From JALHVH01 sp964585685 (lineage in GTDB: Bacteria; Acidobacteriota; Aminicenantia; Aminicenantales; Saccharicenantaceae): a stretch of 64,000 nt of DNA. Positions 1 through 9,596 of this stretch are shown in pieces; position 1 is the first letter of the stretch, and every line of letters starts with the position of its first letter. Both the position numbers and the translations under genes were made by a program. The notes under the pieces were generated by a model that made no database searches, was not told where the DNA came from, and saw only the letters and a list, made by a program, of their open reading frames with translations. The stretch is from assembly GCA_964585685.1 (NCBI GenBank), contig CAZPEP010000064.1, positions 104,723-168,722 on the forward strand. The letters run 5' to 3'.

Positions 1-956
1 AGGCTAAAAGCCAGCGCCACGAAGACGAGCTTCCGGATCCTCCGGATGACCCCGAGGCTGAGGCCGATGGCGGCCGGCTGGCCCAGGGCCTGGAGGAGAA
101 GCAGGCTCGCGCTCTCCGTGACCCCCCATTGCCCTGGCAGGATGAAAAAGACCGTGTTGATGACGACGATGACTGAATAGATGAAGACGGCCTGGATGGG
201 GCTGACGGAGGCACCGAGGACCCTCAGGACGATGAAGACCTCGGCGGCTCCGGCCAGCCGGGCCAGGAAGTGAAGGCCAAGGGCAGTAGCCGTCTTGAGG
301 TTTCCCTTCCGATAGAGCAGGCGGAGGTTCTCGTCTAGGGCCTCGAGGTGCTCCTCCCGGCTTTCGACCCATTTCCGGACCTTGGGAAAACGGGCCGTGA
401 TCCGGGCCAGCGTGCCGCAGAACCCGCGGACGGAGAAAACGACGAGGAGGACGACGCCGGCCGTAGCGACCGTCAGGCAGATGACGGTCGGCGCCAGGAG
501 CCCCTCCGGCAGGCGGACGAACAGGGAACCCAGAAGGAGCCCCGAAGCCAGGAATACCGTCGAGGCGACGAATTCGACCGTCTTGTCGAAGACGATGCTT
601 GGGATCCCCTCTTTAAGCGGGACAGCCCTCTTCAACAGGTAGGCCCGGGCCGCCTCGCCGCCGAGGCTGGCCGAGGGGAGCAGGACGTTGAGGGCGTCGC
701 CGATGATCTTGATCCGGAACAGGGACAGGAACGGCACCTTCTTGAAGAACGCGTTCTGGATGACGCTCCAGGCGCAGGTCTGAAAGAAGAGCCACGATGC
801 CCCGATGCCGAGGATCGCGAAGAACCACGCGCCGAACCGGGAGATGTTCGCGAGGATCGCGTCGAATCCGATCCGCCAGATGAGGTAAAAGAAGAGGGCG
901 ATGCCGGCGGCGAAGAGGAGGGACCGGACCCCCTTTCCGGGCAACTTCATCTTCAT
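1..956 (-). CDS. LPG-synthase-TM/UPF0104-type flippase-like membrane protein (partial)
   Basis: The reading frame is open from the ATG at 956 to the left edge (about 318 codons), so the C-terminus is missing. The protein is very hydrophobic with repeated membrane segments. It carries the features of the lysylphosphatidylglycerol synthase TM / UPF0104 (AglD-like) family: a segment reading LPSASLGGEAARAYLL about 85-100 residues in, and near the end FILPGQWGVTESASLLL. Family members are thought to move or modify lipid-linked head groups; the substrate here is unknown. An AAGGA lies 7-8 nt before the ATG. The gene follows the nucleotidyltransferase by 21 nt on the same strand, so the two are probably co-transcribed. 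Family call fairly sure, substrate unknown. Confidence 0.8.
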   Translation of the reverse strand, partial: MKMKLPGKGVRSLLFAAGIALFFYLIWRIGFDAILANISRFGAWFFAILGIGASWLFFQTCAWSVIQNAFFKKVPFLSLFRIKIIGDALNVLLPSASLGGEAARAYLLKRAVPLKEGIPSIVFDKTVEFVASTVFLASGLLLGSLFVRLPEGLLAPTVICLTVATAGVVLLVVFSVRGFCGTLARITARFPKVRKWVESREEHLEALDENLRLLYRKGNLKTATALGLHFLARLAGAAEVFIVLRVLGASVSPIQAVFIYSVIVVINTVFFILPGQWGVTESASLLLLQALGQPAAIGLSLGVIRRIRKLVFVALAFS

Positions 957-977
957 GACCGGTCCTTCGTCCCGTCT

Positions 978-1694
978 TCAGTCGCAAGCCCCGAGCAGGG
1001 CTTCCGCCTTGGCTATAGCCTTCGCGTCGTCGACGTCGATCCAATACCGGCCGCCGATATCCATGACCCGGGCCTTTCCGGCCGCGGCCATGAGCCGCAA
1101 GCCGCCCGAGAGGGTGAAGTCCCCTCTTTCCTGGCTTTCCCCCAGGGCCCGGAACAGCGCCGGCGTCCCGAGGAAGAGACCGGTGTCGTAGGCGTTGTGG
1201 TCCACAAGTCCCTTTCCGATGGCGGCGATGCGTCCCGCCTCGACGCGGACCCTGGTGACGTCATCGAGATCGACATTCGGGTTACCGCAAACGTTGAAGT
1301 CCACCGCCAGGATAATCTCGTCGTCCCCGGAGGGCTGCCGGGACAGGTCGAAGAGGATCCCCGGATCGAAGACGTGGTCGGACATGGACAGGATGAACCG
1401 GTCGCCGGCCAGGTCCCTGGCCTTGAACACGGAGAGCCCATTCTCCTTTTCCCACTCGTCGTTGCGAACGGCGGCGATCGACACGCCCTCGGCCCGGGCC
1501 AAGCCGTCCAGATGGCGCTCGACCATGGCGCCAGCATAGCCGGTGACGACCACATAGTCCCGGATGCCGGCCCGGATGCCGACCCGGACGACGCGGTCGA
1601 TGAGGGCACACCCCGCGATTTCGAGAAGGGGCTTGCTCTCCGCGCGTCCGGCCAGACGCCGCCCCCTGCCGGCCGCGATGATCAGGCATTTCAC
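978..1694 (-). CDS. MobA/IPCT-like nucleotidyltransferase
   Basis: 238 aa. The N-terminus LIIAAGRGRRL is the nucleotide-binding signature of the NTP transferase fold, followed by the KPLLEIAG loop and a VVVTGYAG strand. SMSDHVFDP supplies the metal-binding aspartate region. Length and motif spacing resemble the cytidylyltransferase half of archaeal-type inositol-1-phosphate cytidylyltransferase/DIPP synthase and phosphocholine cytidylyltransferases. It probably activates a small phosphorylated alcohol or sugar with CTP or another NTP. The downstream flippase-like gene would fit a lipid head-group pathway, but no CDP-alcohol phosphotransferase lies in the window. Family confident, exact substrate inferred. 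Confidence 0.8.
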   Translation of the reverse strand: MKCLIIAAGRGRRLAGRAESKPLLEIAGCALIDRVVRVGIRAGIRDYVVVTGYAGAMVERHLDGLARAEGVSIAAVRNDEWEKENGLSVFKARDLAGDRFILSMSDHVFDPGILFDLSRQPSGDDEIILAVDFNVCGNPNVDLDDVTRVRVEAGRIAAIGKGLVDHNAYDTGLFLGTPALFRALGESQERGDFTLSGGLRLMAAAGKARVMDIGGRYWIDVDDAKAIAKAEALLGACD

Positions 1695-1728
1695 TCAGAA
1701 TTCTCCAAACAGAAACTATAACCTAACT

Positions 1729-1757
1729 ATTTTATTGAACTTCTGCCCATTTGTCCA
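1729..1757 (-). promoter_or_regulatory. Promoter for the nucleotidyltransferase gene
   Basis: On the minus strand TGGACA (1752-1757) and TAAAAT (1729-1734) are separated by 17 bp. The predicted mRNA start is about 28 nt before the ATG at 1694. It is divergent from the maf promoter next to it. Confidence 0.5.
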
Positions 1758-1784
1758 GTTGCGTCCGGGATGGGCGGGGGCGGA

Positions 1785-1813
1785 TTGACAGGCGCTGCCC
1801 CCTCCCCTATATT
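1785..1813 (+). promoter_or_regulatory. Promoter for maf; predicted leaderless mRNA
   Basis: TTGACA (1785-1790) and TATATT (1808-1813) are separated by exactly 17 bp. Only 6 nt separate the -10 box from the ATG at 1820, so the expected transcription start is the A of the start codon. There is no room for a ribosome binding site on the mRNA. Confidence 0.7.
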
Positions 1814-1819
1814 CTCAGC

Positions 1820-2422
1820 ATGACCCGAGTCGCCGACCCCGAAGACCTCATCCTGGCCTCGGCATCGCCAAGGAGGCGGGAACTCCTGAAGAGGATCGCG
1901 CCCGGATTCCGCATCGTCCCGAGCCAGGTCGACGAGGCCTCCGTACGGGAGACCGATCCCGTCAGGTTCGCGGTCGTCGCGGCCCTCCTCAAGGCTCGGG
2001 ACGTCGGCGAACGGAACCCCTCGTCCCTCGTCCTCGCGGCGGATACGGTCGTCAGCCTGGGAGACGAGATCTTCGGCAAGCCCGCGGACCGGGAAGAAGC
2101 GCGGGGGACCTTGAAGAAGCTTTCGGGCCGCCGGCACCGGGTCATCACCGGGGTGGCCCTCTACAGGAAGGATGAAGGACGCCGTCTCACGGGACACGAA
2201 GAGAGCCTAGTCCGGTTCCGCCCCCTCGATGATCGGGCCGTCGAAAGCTATCTGGACACGGAAGACCACATCGACAAGGCCGGGAGCTACGCCATCCAGG
2301 AAGTTAACAACGCCTTCGTGGAGGAACTCGTCGGTGACTACAATAATGTCGTCGGCCTGCCTCTCCGGCTCGTCGAAGAGATGCTCCGAAGGTTCAGAGC
2401 GGGAGAACGGGACGGGGCCTGA
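1820..2422 (+). CDS. maf: Maf-family nucleoside triphosphate pyrophosphatase
   Basis: 200 aa, the usual Maf length. It hydrolyses non-canonical or modified NTPs to the monophosphate in the cytoplasm (house-cleaning; historically a septum-formation inhibitor). Family motifs are in order: LILASASPRRRELL at the N-terminus, LAADTVV around residue 72, GKPADREEA just after, DKAGSYAIQ and DYNNVVGLPL near the C-terminus. The frame is open 69 nt further upstream, but ATG 1820 is chosen because the -10 box would otherwise lie inside the gene and homology starts at LILASAS. The 3' end is 11 nt from the end of addB, which converges on it. Confidence 0.93.
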   Translation: MTRVADPEDLILASASPRRRELLKRIAPGFRIVPSQVDEASVRETDPVRFAVVAALLKARDVGERNPSSLVLAADTVVSLGDEIFGKPADREEARGTLKKLSGRRHRVITGVALYRKDEGRRLTGHEESLVRFRPLDDRAVESYLDTEDHIDKAGSYAIQEVNNAFVEELVGDYNNVVGLPLRLVEEMLRRFRAGERDGA

Positions 2423-2433
2423 CGCAGGCCTTT

Positions 2434-5367
2434 TCAACGGTTGCAGAGATTCTTGAAATCGCAATAGGAACAGATCCGGTCGCCGTCGGCCGCGGGGGTG
2501 AACGGAACGGCCGGATCCACAATTTCGCCAAGCAAGCCGTCGATCAGCCGCTCCATCGTCTCGATCCGCCCGCGTCGCAGCTCCGGGGTGACGGGATCGC
2601 GGCCGCTTTTCGCGTCGTAGGGGGACGACTCGATCCCCGGATGAATCCGCGTCCGGCCGAGCATGACGAACCGGCCCTGGATCTCCTCGGACGGCTTTTC
2701 GTGGGTCTTAGCCAGGATCATGGTATAGAGGGGCATTTGAAGACTGCCGACCGCCGCCTTCCAGCTCGGCCGGCTTTCCAGTTCGAGCTTGTTCCAACGG
2801 ATGCCGTATTTGAAGGCGTCGGCGGACGTTTTATAATCCAGGATAAACAATTGATCGCCGCGCAACTCCACGCGGTCGAACCGCCCGGCGAGCATAAAAC
2901 CCGCGTGCTCGATCGTCCGGGATTGTTCCAGCCCCAATAACCGAACGGCCCGGCCCTCCGCCTCGAGGGCGCGAAGGATCTCGATCTGGCATTTTTCCAG
3001 ATAATCGGCCAGATGGCTCTTGGTCTGGAGCATCATCAGATAAGGCCGGCCGGTCAGATCGTCGCCGAAGGCTTCCTTGAACCGCCGCTCGACGACGGCT
3101 TCCAGCTCGGCGGTCTTCAAATCCGCCCCCCACAAGCGCTTTCCTACGAACGGAGCGAATTCATCTTCGAGAATCTGATGAACGATATTCCCGATATCCT
3201 TGGCCTCGATGTCCTCGTCGAGGTCCTCCCGCTCCTTCAAGCCCAGGACATACCGGTAATAAAAGCGAAGCGAACACCCGAGATAGGTATCGAGACTGGT
3301 GGCCGAATATGTCAACCGGCGGAGGGCTTCGACGACCTCGGCAGTCTTGGCGACTGGGAGCGGCGCCTGTGTCTGGAGGGCGACCTCATAGCGGACTGTC
3401 GCGACCGGCGTTTCGGCCCGCCGCCCCGGATCGCGCTTCCGCGATTCCCACAACAACCGCTCAACATACCGGCTGCGTTCGCGATCCTTGCTCTCGACGA
3501 AGAAGATATGAACTTTATTCGCGCCCCGGATCAGGACGTCGAGATAATGCTCGATCCGCCGCTCCATATCCCGATTCGTCGGAAGGCCCAGGGTCTGGCG
3601 GACGCCGACGGGCAGCAGTGAGTCTCCCCTCTTCGAAGCCGGCAGGACGTCCTCGTTCAAGTCGAGGAGGGAGACTTCTTCGAAGGGGATGCCGCGCGTC
3701 TCCCAGAAGCCCAGGATCTGGAGGCCGCGGAGAGGCGTCCCGAATAAGGGGACGGTTCCGGACGTGACGACCTTCCGGAACAGGTTGAAATAGCCCTCCG
3801 GGTCCTCGAATGTTGTATCCCTGAGGAGGGAACGGGCCAGGCCGTCGAGGCGCGCGCCGAACGCCTCGGCGTAGGGATGGAAGAAGGTGTGCAGGCGGGC
3901 GGTGCTTTGAACGTAGATATGGTCGAGGATCCGAATGAGCTTTTCGGCGAAATCGCCGATGTCGCCGATCCTCCGCAGGGGAACGATCAAGGTCTCGTGG
4001 ACGGCCCGGAGCTGTTCGAGAAACGCGGCCGGCACCGGCGCGCCATCGACGCCGCGGGTGAGCTTTTCGATGGCCTCACGGACGGCCGGATCGCTTTCGA
4101 TCTCGGCTAACGACCAGAACGCCCGGCCCTTGCGCTCGGTCAGGGCCTCCTCCACGGCATGGAACAGGATGCGGGTCAGGTCGGAGCGGCGCTCGAGCCC
4201 GGGAAAATACAGGTTTTTCGTGTAAGGATGAAGGACGAACCGGAGATAATCGGGCGCATAAACCCGGCCGTCCTCGTCAGCCGTCCGGAAGACGTCGAGG
4301 AGCCGCTCGAAAAAAGTGAAGATCGGCGTCCGCGTCAGCGGGTAGCCGAGGGAAATGTTGAATTGGTCGGGATGGAGGCCGGCAAGCGTCTGTTGGTATA
4401 GAGGAAACAGGGTTTCCGATGAAGGCAGGACCACGACCTGGCGCTCATGGAAGAGGCTCGGGTCGGCCAGCTTGTCCCGAAGGACGGCGTTGAGGGCGAA
4501 GACCTGGCCGTGCGTGTCGGGGCACTTGGTGAACGTGATCACGGGCTCGCGCTCGGAAGCCCCGCTTGCCGCCGCGATACGATCAGCGATCTCAACCTCC
4601 GTAAGCCCGAGCTTCCCGAGTACCGTCTCGATCCCCTTCGCCCGATGAAGAAGAAGGGTGAAATCCTCCCAGCCGAGAAGTTTGCAGAGGAGTTCCTCTT
4701 CCATTTTATTCAGGGAAAAGAAGCCGGCGAAAATAAACCGATCGGCGTCGGGAAAGAGCGCGCGATCGATCCCCTCGGCCACGGCCCGCAAACGCCCGGC
4801 CGGCGTCGACAATCCGCGCGCCGCCAGAATTTCCGCGAATTGCTCATGAAAATACGACAGATTCTGAAGTCGGGCCCGGGAGCGGTCGGTAAGGAGATCG
4901 GCGCCCATTCCGGAAACGGCGTCTTGGACCGAAAGATCGACGCTCCGGAGTTTATCGCCCGCGACTCCGGCCGAGGTCAATTCCTCGAGGTCATGATAGA
5001 GCTTGACTCCGAGCGGGAAGAAATGGTCGGCCGTCAGAAAGCGATCGCGGCCGAGCCGCTCGGGGGCGCTCCGCTGGATTTCGAGAAGAAGGGCGACGGC
5101 GTCGAGGACATCGATCGGCCGGTCTCTGCGGCCAAGCCCATCCGTATACACATGGTTCACGAACGTGTCGAGGGAATCGATCCGGGGCGGGATGAAGCCC
5201 GCGCCAAGGCGCTCAGCCAGCGTTTTGCGGAGATAATAGGCGGGCCGCCGCTCGGGGAAAACCACCCAGGATCGGGAGAAGTCCCGGCCGCTCTCGGGCA
5301 ATCGTTCGGCGACAGCCGCGATCAAGCCCGTGCGCGGGGAGACAAGATGAACCCGGTCCGCGTTCAT
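2434..5367 (-). CDS. addB: AddB-like/RecB-family exonuclease subunit with Fe-S nuclease domain
   Basis: 977 aa. Second subunit of an AddAB-type helicase-nuclease that resects DNA double-strand ends for recombination. The N-terminal half is a degenerate helicase without a Walker A motif, as in AddB. The C-terminal nuclease has FILDYKTS around residue 842 (PD-(D/E)XK core). An iron-sulfur staple is visible: one cysteine in YLGCSLRFYYRY around residue 696 and three in CSYCDFKNLC (C-x2-C-x5-C) at the extreme C-terminus, the classical AddB pattern. The start ATG at 5367 overlaps the addA stop (ATGA), indicating translational coupling; the frame is open further upstream inside addA, but those starts are unlikely. 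Confidence 0.9.
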   Translation of the reverse strand: MNADRVHLVSPRTGLIAAVAERLPESGRDFSRSWVVFPERRPAYYLRKTLAERLGAGFIPPRIDSLDTFVNHVYTDGLGRRDRPIDVLDAVALLLEIQRSAPERLGRDRFLTADHFFPLGVKLYHDLEELTSAGVAGDKLRSVDLSVQDAVSGMGADLLTDRSRARLQNLSYFHEQFAEILAARGLSTPAGRLRAVAEGIDRALFPDADRFIFAGFFSLNKMEEELLCKLLGWEDFTLLLHRAKGIETVLGKLGLTEVEIADRIAAASGASEREPVITFTKCPDTHGQVFALNAVLRDKLADPSLFHERQVVVLPSSETLFPLYQQTLAGLHPDQFNISLGYPLTRTPIFTFFERLLDVFRTADEDGRVYAPDYLRFVLHPYTKNLYFPGLERRSDLTRILFHAVEEALTERKGRAFWSLAEIESDPAVREAIEKLTRGVDGAPVPAAFLEQLRAVHETLIVPLRRIGDIGDFAEKLIRILDHIYVQSTARLHTFFHPYAEAFGARLDGLARSLLRDTTFEDPEGYFNLFRKVVTSGTVPLFGTPLRGLQILGFWETRGIPFEEVSLLDLNEDVLPASKRGDSLLPVGVRQTLGLPTNRDMERRIEHYLDVLIRGANKVHIFFVESKDRERSRYVERLLWESRKRDPGRRAETPVATVRYEVALQTQAPLPVAKTAEVVEALRRLTYSATSLDTYLGCSLRFYYRYVLGLKEREDLDEDIEAKDIGNIVHQILEDEFAPFVGKRLWGADLKTAELEAVVERRFKEAFGDDLTGRPYLMMLQTKSHLADYLEKCQIEILRALEAEGRAVRLLGLEQSRTIEHAGFMLAGRFDRVELRGDQLFILDYKTSADAFKYGIRWNKLELESRPSWKAAVGSLQMPLYTMILAKTHEKPSEEIQGRFVMLGRTRIHPGIESSPYDAKSGRDPVTPELRRGRIETMERLIDGLLGEIVDPAVPFTPAADGDRICSYCDFKNLCNR

Positions 5368-8300
5368 TCGACGACCTCGAATCGGCGCTGATCGAGATAC
5401 GCCAGAACGCCCCGGGCGGGCCGGTCGGGACAAATCCCTTTCATCAAGGCGACATATCGCGACACCTGGGCCCGGTCCTCATCCTCGAACTTGGATCGTT
5501 TCGCCGGATCCTTCTCCACGCCCGTCTTATAATCGACGACCAGAACCCCCTCGGGATCGACGACGACCCGGTCCATCCGGTTCACGTTGCCGGATCCGTC
5601 GCAGACGTCGAATTCGCGGAACACCCGGCGGCCTTCCCGGGGCTCGAACCAAACGGCTTCGGGCAAGTTCTCGAAAGCTCGGAACAACAACTCCGCGGCT
5701 TCCCCGGCAACGGGCGCTTCAGCCCTCGACGGGCGAAGCCTTTCGAGCGCCGCAGCGACTTCCGCCGCCCATCCTTCCCGCACAAATTCGATCTCGGCCA
5801 GTATCCGATGGATCCATTCGCCGCGTTCGATCCGGGCCAGATTGAGCGTCTCGCGCGCATTCATTGGCGGCTCGACGGGCCCGCTGCGATGCTCGACCTT
5901 CGGATACCCCTCCTCCTTGTCGGCCGGCCGCGACTCGATCCTCCCTTTCGCGCCCTCGGGCCCGTCCACCGCTCCCCGGGTGAACTCGAACCGGGCCGCC
6001 CCTGGAACACGGACAGGAGTTTGCGCTGTTTTCTTGAACACCCGCCCCAGCAGATCGAACGGGAACTTTTCCGATTTCTTCATGAGGCCGATGATATGGA
6101 GCTCATGCTTGGCCCGGGTCAGGGCGACGTAAAGGGCGTTGAGCTTGTCCACCCATTCCCGATCCCGGCGCTCGTCGTAGATCCGGGCCAAGTCCGGGTC
6201 GGCCGCGGCCAGCGTCTTGTTGATTTTATAGACGTGGACGCCTTCGTCATCGGTGAAGAGGTGGAAGTCCTCGGCGTGCAGCTTTTCGCCGTAAAAGAGG
6301 CAGATCACGACGGGAAAATCCGCCCCCTTGGCCTTGTGGATGCTCATGATCTGGACGGCGTCGATCTCGCGGGGGACGTCGATCGTCCAATTGGCGTCCG
6401 CGTCCTCCTCCTTGCCGGTGAAGCGGAGGAATTCGCGGAGGTCGTTCCGCCCCTCCCCTTCAAAGCCCTTGATGGCTTCGAGGAGCTTGGTCAGGGCGGC
6501 CTCCTCCCTGGGGAAGAGCCGAAAGACATCGAAGACGCGGTAGATGCGGGTGACGAGGTCGTATAGCGGCAGATAGCCGACGCTCTTGAAGAAAGGCTCG
6601 AAATACCTGTCCCAGAGCGCGGGCTGACGACGGCGGAGGGCGGTATAGAGCGGAAGATCCTTATCCCGGCGGCATTCGTGCAGAAACCTGCGGCGGACCT
6701 CGATGTCGAGGAAGTCGGCGTCAGGGCCGAGGGCGCCGGCCTCTTCGGTCGGAAGGGCGGCGAACATGCCGCCGAGCAGGACTTCGGCGAAAGCGAGGTC
6801 GTCGGGCGGGGCGTCGAGGAACCGGAGGAAGGACAGGATCTCGGCGATGATCTTCCGGCCGCGGATATCCAGACTGCTGAAAGGGATGAAGGGAATGTCC
6901 CGCTCGTTGAGCCAGGAGGCGACCCGGACGACGTCGGCGTTCTTGTACGTCAGGACGGCGATGTCGGAAGCCCGCCATCCGCGTCGTATCAATCCGGTCA
7001 CGAGATCCTGGAGCTCGGCTTTTTCGGGAGTATCCTCGATGGCCGCGGAGGCGGCGTCCTCATCGTCATCGGCCTCGGGCGCCGTCTCTTCTTCTTTAAC
7101 GGCGGCAGCCGGGTCCTGTTCCAGCAAGACGTAGCTTACGAGCCCGCGTTCCTGGCGCTCGGGAAGGACGGATTGGTCGAAATCATCGAGGCCCGAGAGC
7201 TCGGCCAAGCGCAGATATTCCCTCCTCACTTCCTCATCATCGTCCCCGTCGGCAGGCGTTTTGAGGCCGAGGAACAGATCCTTCACGAAATCGAGGATGG
7301 ACTGGTCGCTCCGGTAATTCGTCGTCAGTTGGCGAACCGAGGTTTCCACGGACCCGAAATGGCTCCGTTCGGCTTCCAAAAGCCGCATGATCCGGTAATC
7401 GGCGTCCCGGAATCCGTAGATCGCCTGCTTGGTGTCGCCGACGAGAAAAAGACTCCCGCCATTTCCCAGGGATTCCTCGATGAGGGGTTCGAGGTTCCGC
7501 CATTGGATGGGCGAGGTGTCCTGAAATTCGTCGACGAGATAATGATAGATGCGGTCCCCGAGCCGGAAATAGACGTCGGGCACGATCCCCTTGTCGATGT
7601 AGCCCGACAGTTCCTTGTTGACGTCCTCGATGAAGAGGATCCCTTGCCGGCGCTTGACCGCGTCCAGGGTCGATTGCAGGGCCTGGTAGGCCCGGAGATA
7701 CGGGAGGAAGAAATCCCGGGCATACAGCCGGGCATAGTCCTGGACGTGTCTTTCGAGAGATGTCCATTGTCCGAGGATTCGCTCAACCACTTCAGCCGCC
7801 GCGCCCTTGACGGCTTTGCCCGCCTTCACGGGAAACGTCTTGAAACTGCAGTCGAGCAGGTCGGCGAACCGCCGGCCCTCGATCGCCGGGATGATTTTTT
7901 TCCCGTAATGCCCGCGGGTGTTAATTTCGAGCCCCGACGCTTCAACCAAATTCTTCAAGGAGGCGGCCGTCGCCGAGATCTTCAGGATGACATCCTTCCG
8001 TTCCGGCCCGAAATCGTCGAGGACGAGGCTCTGGGGCTGGGCAGCCAGCCGGGATTGGAGCCTGTTCAATCGCTCAAGAATCCCGGGCGTCGGGTCCCAG
8101 GCATATCGAGATTTTTCGCCCCGCTGAAGAATCAAATAAGACAGGATTTCGCGGAACGTCGACCCCTCGGCTGTCGTCTCCTTGACCCGCCGTAGAAACC
8201 GGGCGAAGGCGTACTCGATGAGATCGCGGTGTTCGAGAGCGATCTCGAAGTCCGGGGCGTAACCTAGGTCCACGGCCGAGGAGCGGAAGATCATGGCCGT

Positions 8301-8726
8301 GAAGCTGTCGATCGTCTCCACCTGGAAATCGGTGTAACCGGCGAGGATTTTCTCCACGGCCGCCTCGGCGCGGCGGGCGAGCTCCGCTTTCGAGACGCCG
8401 TAATCCAGAAGGAGCAGGTTCGCCATCTTCCCCTCGCCCGAGAATCCCTCCTTGAGCCAGGCCAGGATCCGCTCTTTCATCTCCCGGGCGGCGGTCCGGG
8501 TGAAGGTGATGGCCAGGATGTTGGGCAGTCCGCGGGGCACTTCTCCGGAAGCACCTGGGGCCAGCAGAAAATCAGCGAATCGATGGGCCAGCTCATATGT
8601 CTTCCCGGATCCCGCGGACGCCTTGAGGAGGCGGAACTTGGAGGACGCCAGGTCCGTGTCGGGAGTGAGCGCGGACCCGCCCCCGCCGGAAGGGCCGGGT
8701 GCCGCCGGGGTCGTTCGGGAAGTCAT
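5364..8726 (-). CDS. addA: AddA-like UvrD/Rep-family helicase-nuclease
   Basis: 1120 aa. ATP-dependent 3'-5' helicase and nuclease, partner of AddB in double-strand-break repair. Walker A is ASAGSGKTYEL near residue 40, followed by ITFTRTAAREMKERI (motif Ia). Walker B is VDEFQDTSPIQW near residue 400, the UvrD-type DExQD form. Later helicase motifs include SIHKAKGADFPVVI and YVALTRAKHELHI. The nuclease motif VVDYKTGVEKDP lies near residue 1063. ATG 8726 is preceded by GGAGAAGGAG. The C-terminal nuclease is present, so both subunits are predicted to cut. The gene follows the truncated NagX-like gene by 23 nt. Function confident. Confidence 0.92.
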   Translation of the reverse strand: MTSRTTPAAPGPSGGGGSALTPDTDLASSKFRLLKASAGSGKTYELAHRFADFLLAPGASGEVPRGLPNILAITFTRTAAREMKERILAWLKEGFSGEGKMANLLLLDYGVSKAELARRAEAAVEKILAGYTDFQVETIDSFTAMIFRSSAVDLGYAPDFEIALEHRDLIEYAFARFLRRVKETTAEGSTFREILSYLILQRGEKSRYAWDPTPGILERLNRLQSRLAAQPQSLVLDDFGPERKDVILKISATAASLKNLVEASGLEINTRGHYGKKIIPAIEGRRFADLLDCSFKTFPVKAGKAVKGAAAEVVERILGQWTSLERHVQDYARLYARDFFLPYLRAYQALQSTLDAVKRRQGILFIEDVNKELSGYIDKGIVPDVYFRLGDRIYHYLVDEFQDTSPIQWRNLEPLIEESLGNGGSLFLVGDTKQAIYGFRDADYRIMRLLEAERSHFGSVETSVRQLTTNYRSDQSILDFVKDLFLGLKTPADGDDDEEVRREYLRLAELSGLDDFDQSVLPERQERGLVSYVLLEQDPAAAVKEEETAPEADDDEDAASAAIEDTPEKAELQDLVTGLIRRGWRASDIAVLTYKNADVVRVASWLNERDIPFIPFSSLDIRGRKIIAEILSFLRFLDAPPDDLAFAEVLLGGMFAALPTEEAGALGPDADFLDIEVRRRFLHECRRDKDLPLYTALRRRQPALWDRYFEPFFKSVGYLPLYDLVTRIYRVFDVFRLFPREEAALTKLLEAIKGFEGEGRNDLREFLRFTGKEEDADANWTIDVPREIDAVQIMSIHKAKGADFPVVICLFYGEKLHAEDFHLFTDDEGVHVYKINKTLAAADPDLARIYDERRDREWVDKLNALYVALTRAKHELHIIGLMKKSEKFPFDLLGRVFKKTAQTPVRVPGAARFEFTRGAVDGPEGAKGRIESRPADKEEGYPKVEHRSGPVEPPMNARETLNLARIERGEWIHRILAEIEFVREGWAAEVAAALERLRPSRAEAPVAGEAAELLFRAFENLPEAVWFEPREGRRVFREFDVCDGSGNVNRMDRVVVDPEGVLVVDYKTGVEKDPAKRSKFEDEDRAQVSRYVALMKGICPDRPARGVLAYLDQRRFEVVE

Positions 8727-8749
8727 GGTCTCCTTCTCCCGAACCCGTC

Positions 8750-9340
8750 CTAGACCCGGAGAAAGATTCTTTTTTTGTACAGGAAATAGAGGAAGACCCA
8801 TTCGATGACGATGACCCCGACGATGAGAGTCACCGGCTGGAAGCGGCCCGAGAGCCGCGCCAAGCCGCCGAAAAGGAAATCGCCGGCATATGAAAAGTCG
8901 ATCAGCCTTTTGCCCAGGTAGATCGTGATCGAGTTCAGGCCGACGACCCGGAAGAAGAACGTCCATTTCCTGACCTTCCACACGTCGACGACGAGATAGA
9001 ACAGTGCCAAGAGCAAGAAGGAGAGGCCGGCGGCGGAGATGTCGAAGGTCGCGGTCCAGGCTTTCTTGATGATGGGATACCAGTGTCCGAGCCCGATCCC
9101 CGCGCCGGCGAGCCCGATCCCGGCCAGGGCCAAGATCCCGGTCTTGCGATAGCCGCTTCCCTTTTCGGACCGGAGGATCGATCCCGCGATCCCGCCCGAG
9201 AGGGTGACACTCACCGCCGAGAGGACGCAAAGGACCCCTTCCGGATCGAAGATACGGTCGTAGAACTTCCCCGGCAGGAGGAACCGGTCCAGGGACCACA
9301 GCCTGTCGCCCTGTTTCAGCTCGGGTCCCATGCCCCTCAT
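8750..9340 (-). pseudogene. N-terminally truncated NagX/HGSNAT-like acyltransferase membrane protein
   Basis: 196 aa matching only the C-terminal half of the DUF5009/heparan-alpha-glucosaminide N-acetyltransferase-like family (usually about 360-400 aa). Visible family features are LDRFLLPGKFYDRIFDPEG, five or six hydrophobic segments, and FFFRVVGLNSITIYLGKRL near the end. The N-terminal segments carrying the conserved catalytic histidine are absent. A stop codon lies 17 codons upstream in the same frame and nothing recognisable precedes it. Either the 5' half was deleted when the ArsR/ATPase block arrived, or a short protein is made. Position directly before addA suggests its promoter may once have driven addAB. 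Confidence 0.65.
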
Positions 9341-9529
9341 TCTATGTCCTTGCCCGGTGTTTGGAAAGGGATATTCTTTCCAGCAGGCTCGTTACGGAAA
9401 ATTCTCTCGCCCCGGCCAAAAGGGGATTAATCCGGTCCCCAAAGGTCCGGATGCCGGCAATGACCCCGGGCGCAAGCGCGCTTTAGTCGATCTTTATCAT
9501 CACACCATTCGTTACAGAGTCCATGGGGC

Positions 9530-9557
9530 TTGACAAAGGCCGCCTTCCGGCTATAAT
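9530..9557 (+). promoter_or_regulatory. Consensus sigma70 promoter of the ArsR-family gene
   Basis: TTGACA (9530-9535) and TATAAT (9552-9557), both perfect consensus, with a 16-bp spacer. Predicted mRNA start near 9564, just before the operator palindrome. Confidence 0.85.
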
Positions 9558-9569
9558 AAGGTCGATATC

Positions 9570-9583
9570 TGAACAATTGCTCA
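9570..9583. promoter_or_regulatory. ArsR/SmtB-type operator palindrome
   Basis: TGAACAATTGCTCA is an inverted repeat centred on CAATTG with a single mismatched base pair, inside an AT-rich ATAT-flanked stretch. It sits at about +6 to +20 of the predicted transcript and 14 nt before the ATG, where a bound repressor would block initiation. TGAxCA-type dyads are typical ArsR/SmtB sites, so autoregulation is expected. Confidence 0.7.
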
Positions 9584-9596
9584 TATATAACATAAG

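Noticed and set aside
348..1721. Long plus-strand open frame (457 codons) opposite the flippase and nucleotidyltransferase genes
   Set aside because: Composition follows the complement of the real genes, with long runs of charged residues and no domain; a GC-rich antisense shadow.
6678..8195. 505-codon plus-strand frame opposite addA
   Set aside because: Antisense shadow of a conserved helicase gene; no recognisable motif or ribosome site.
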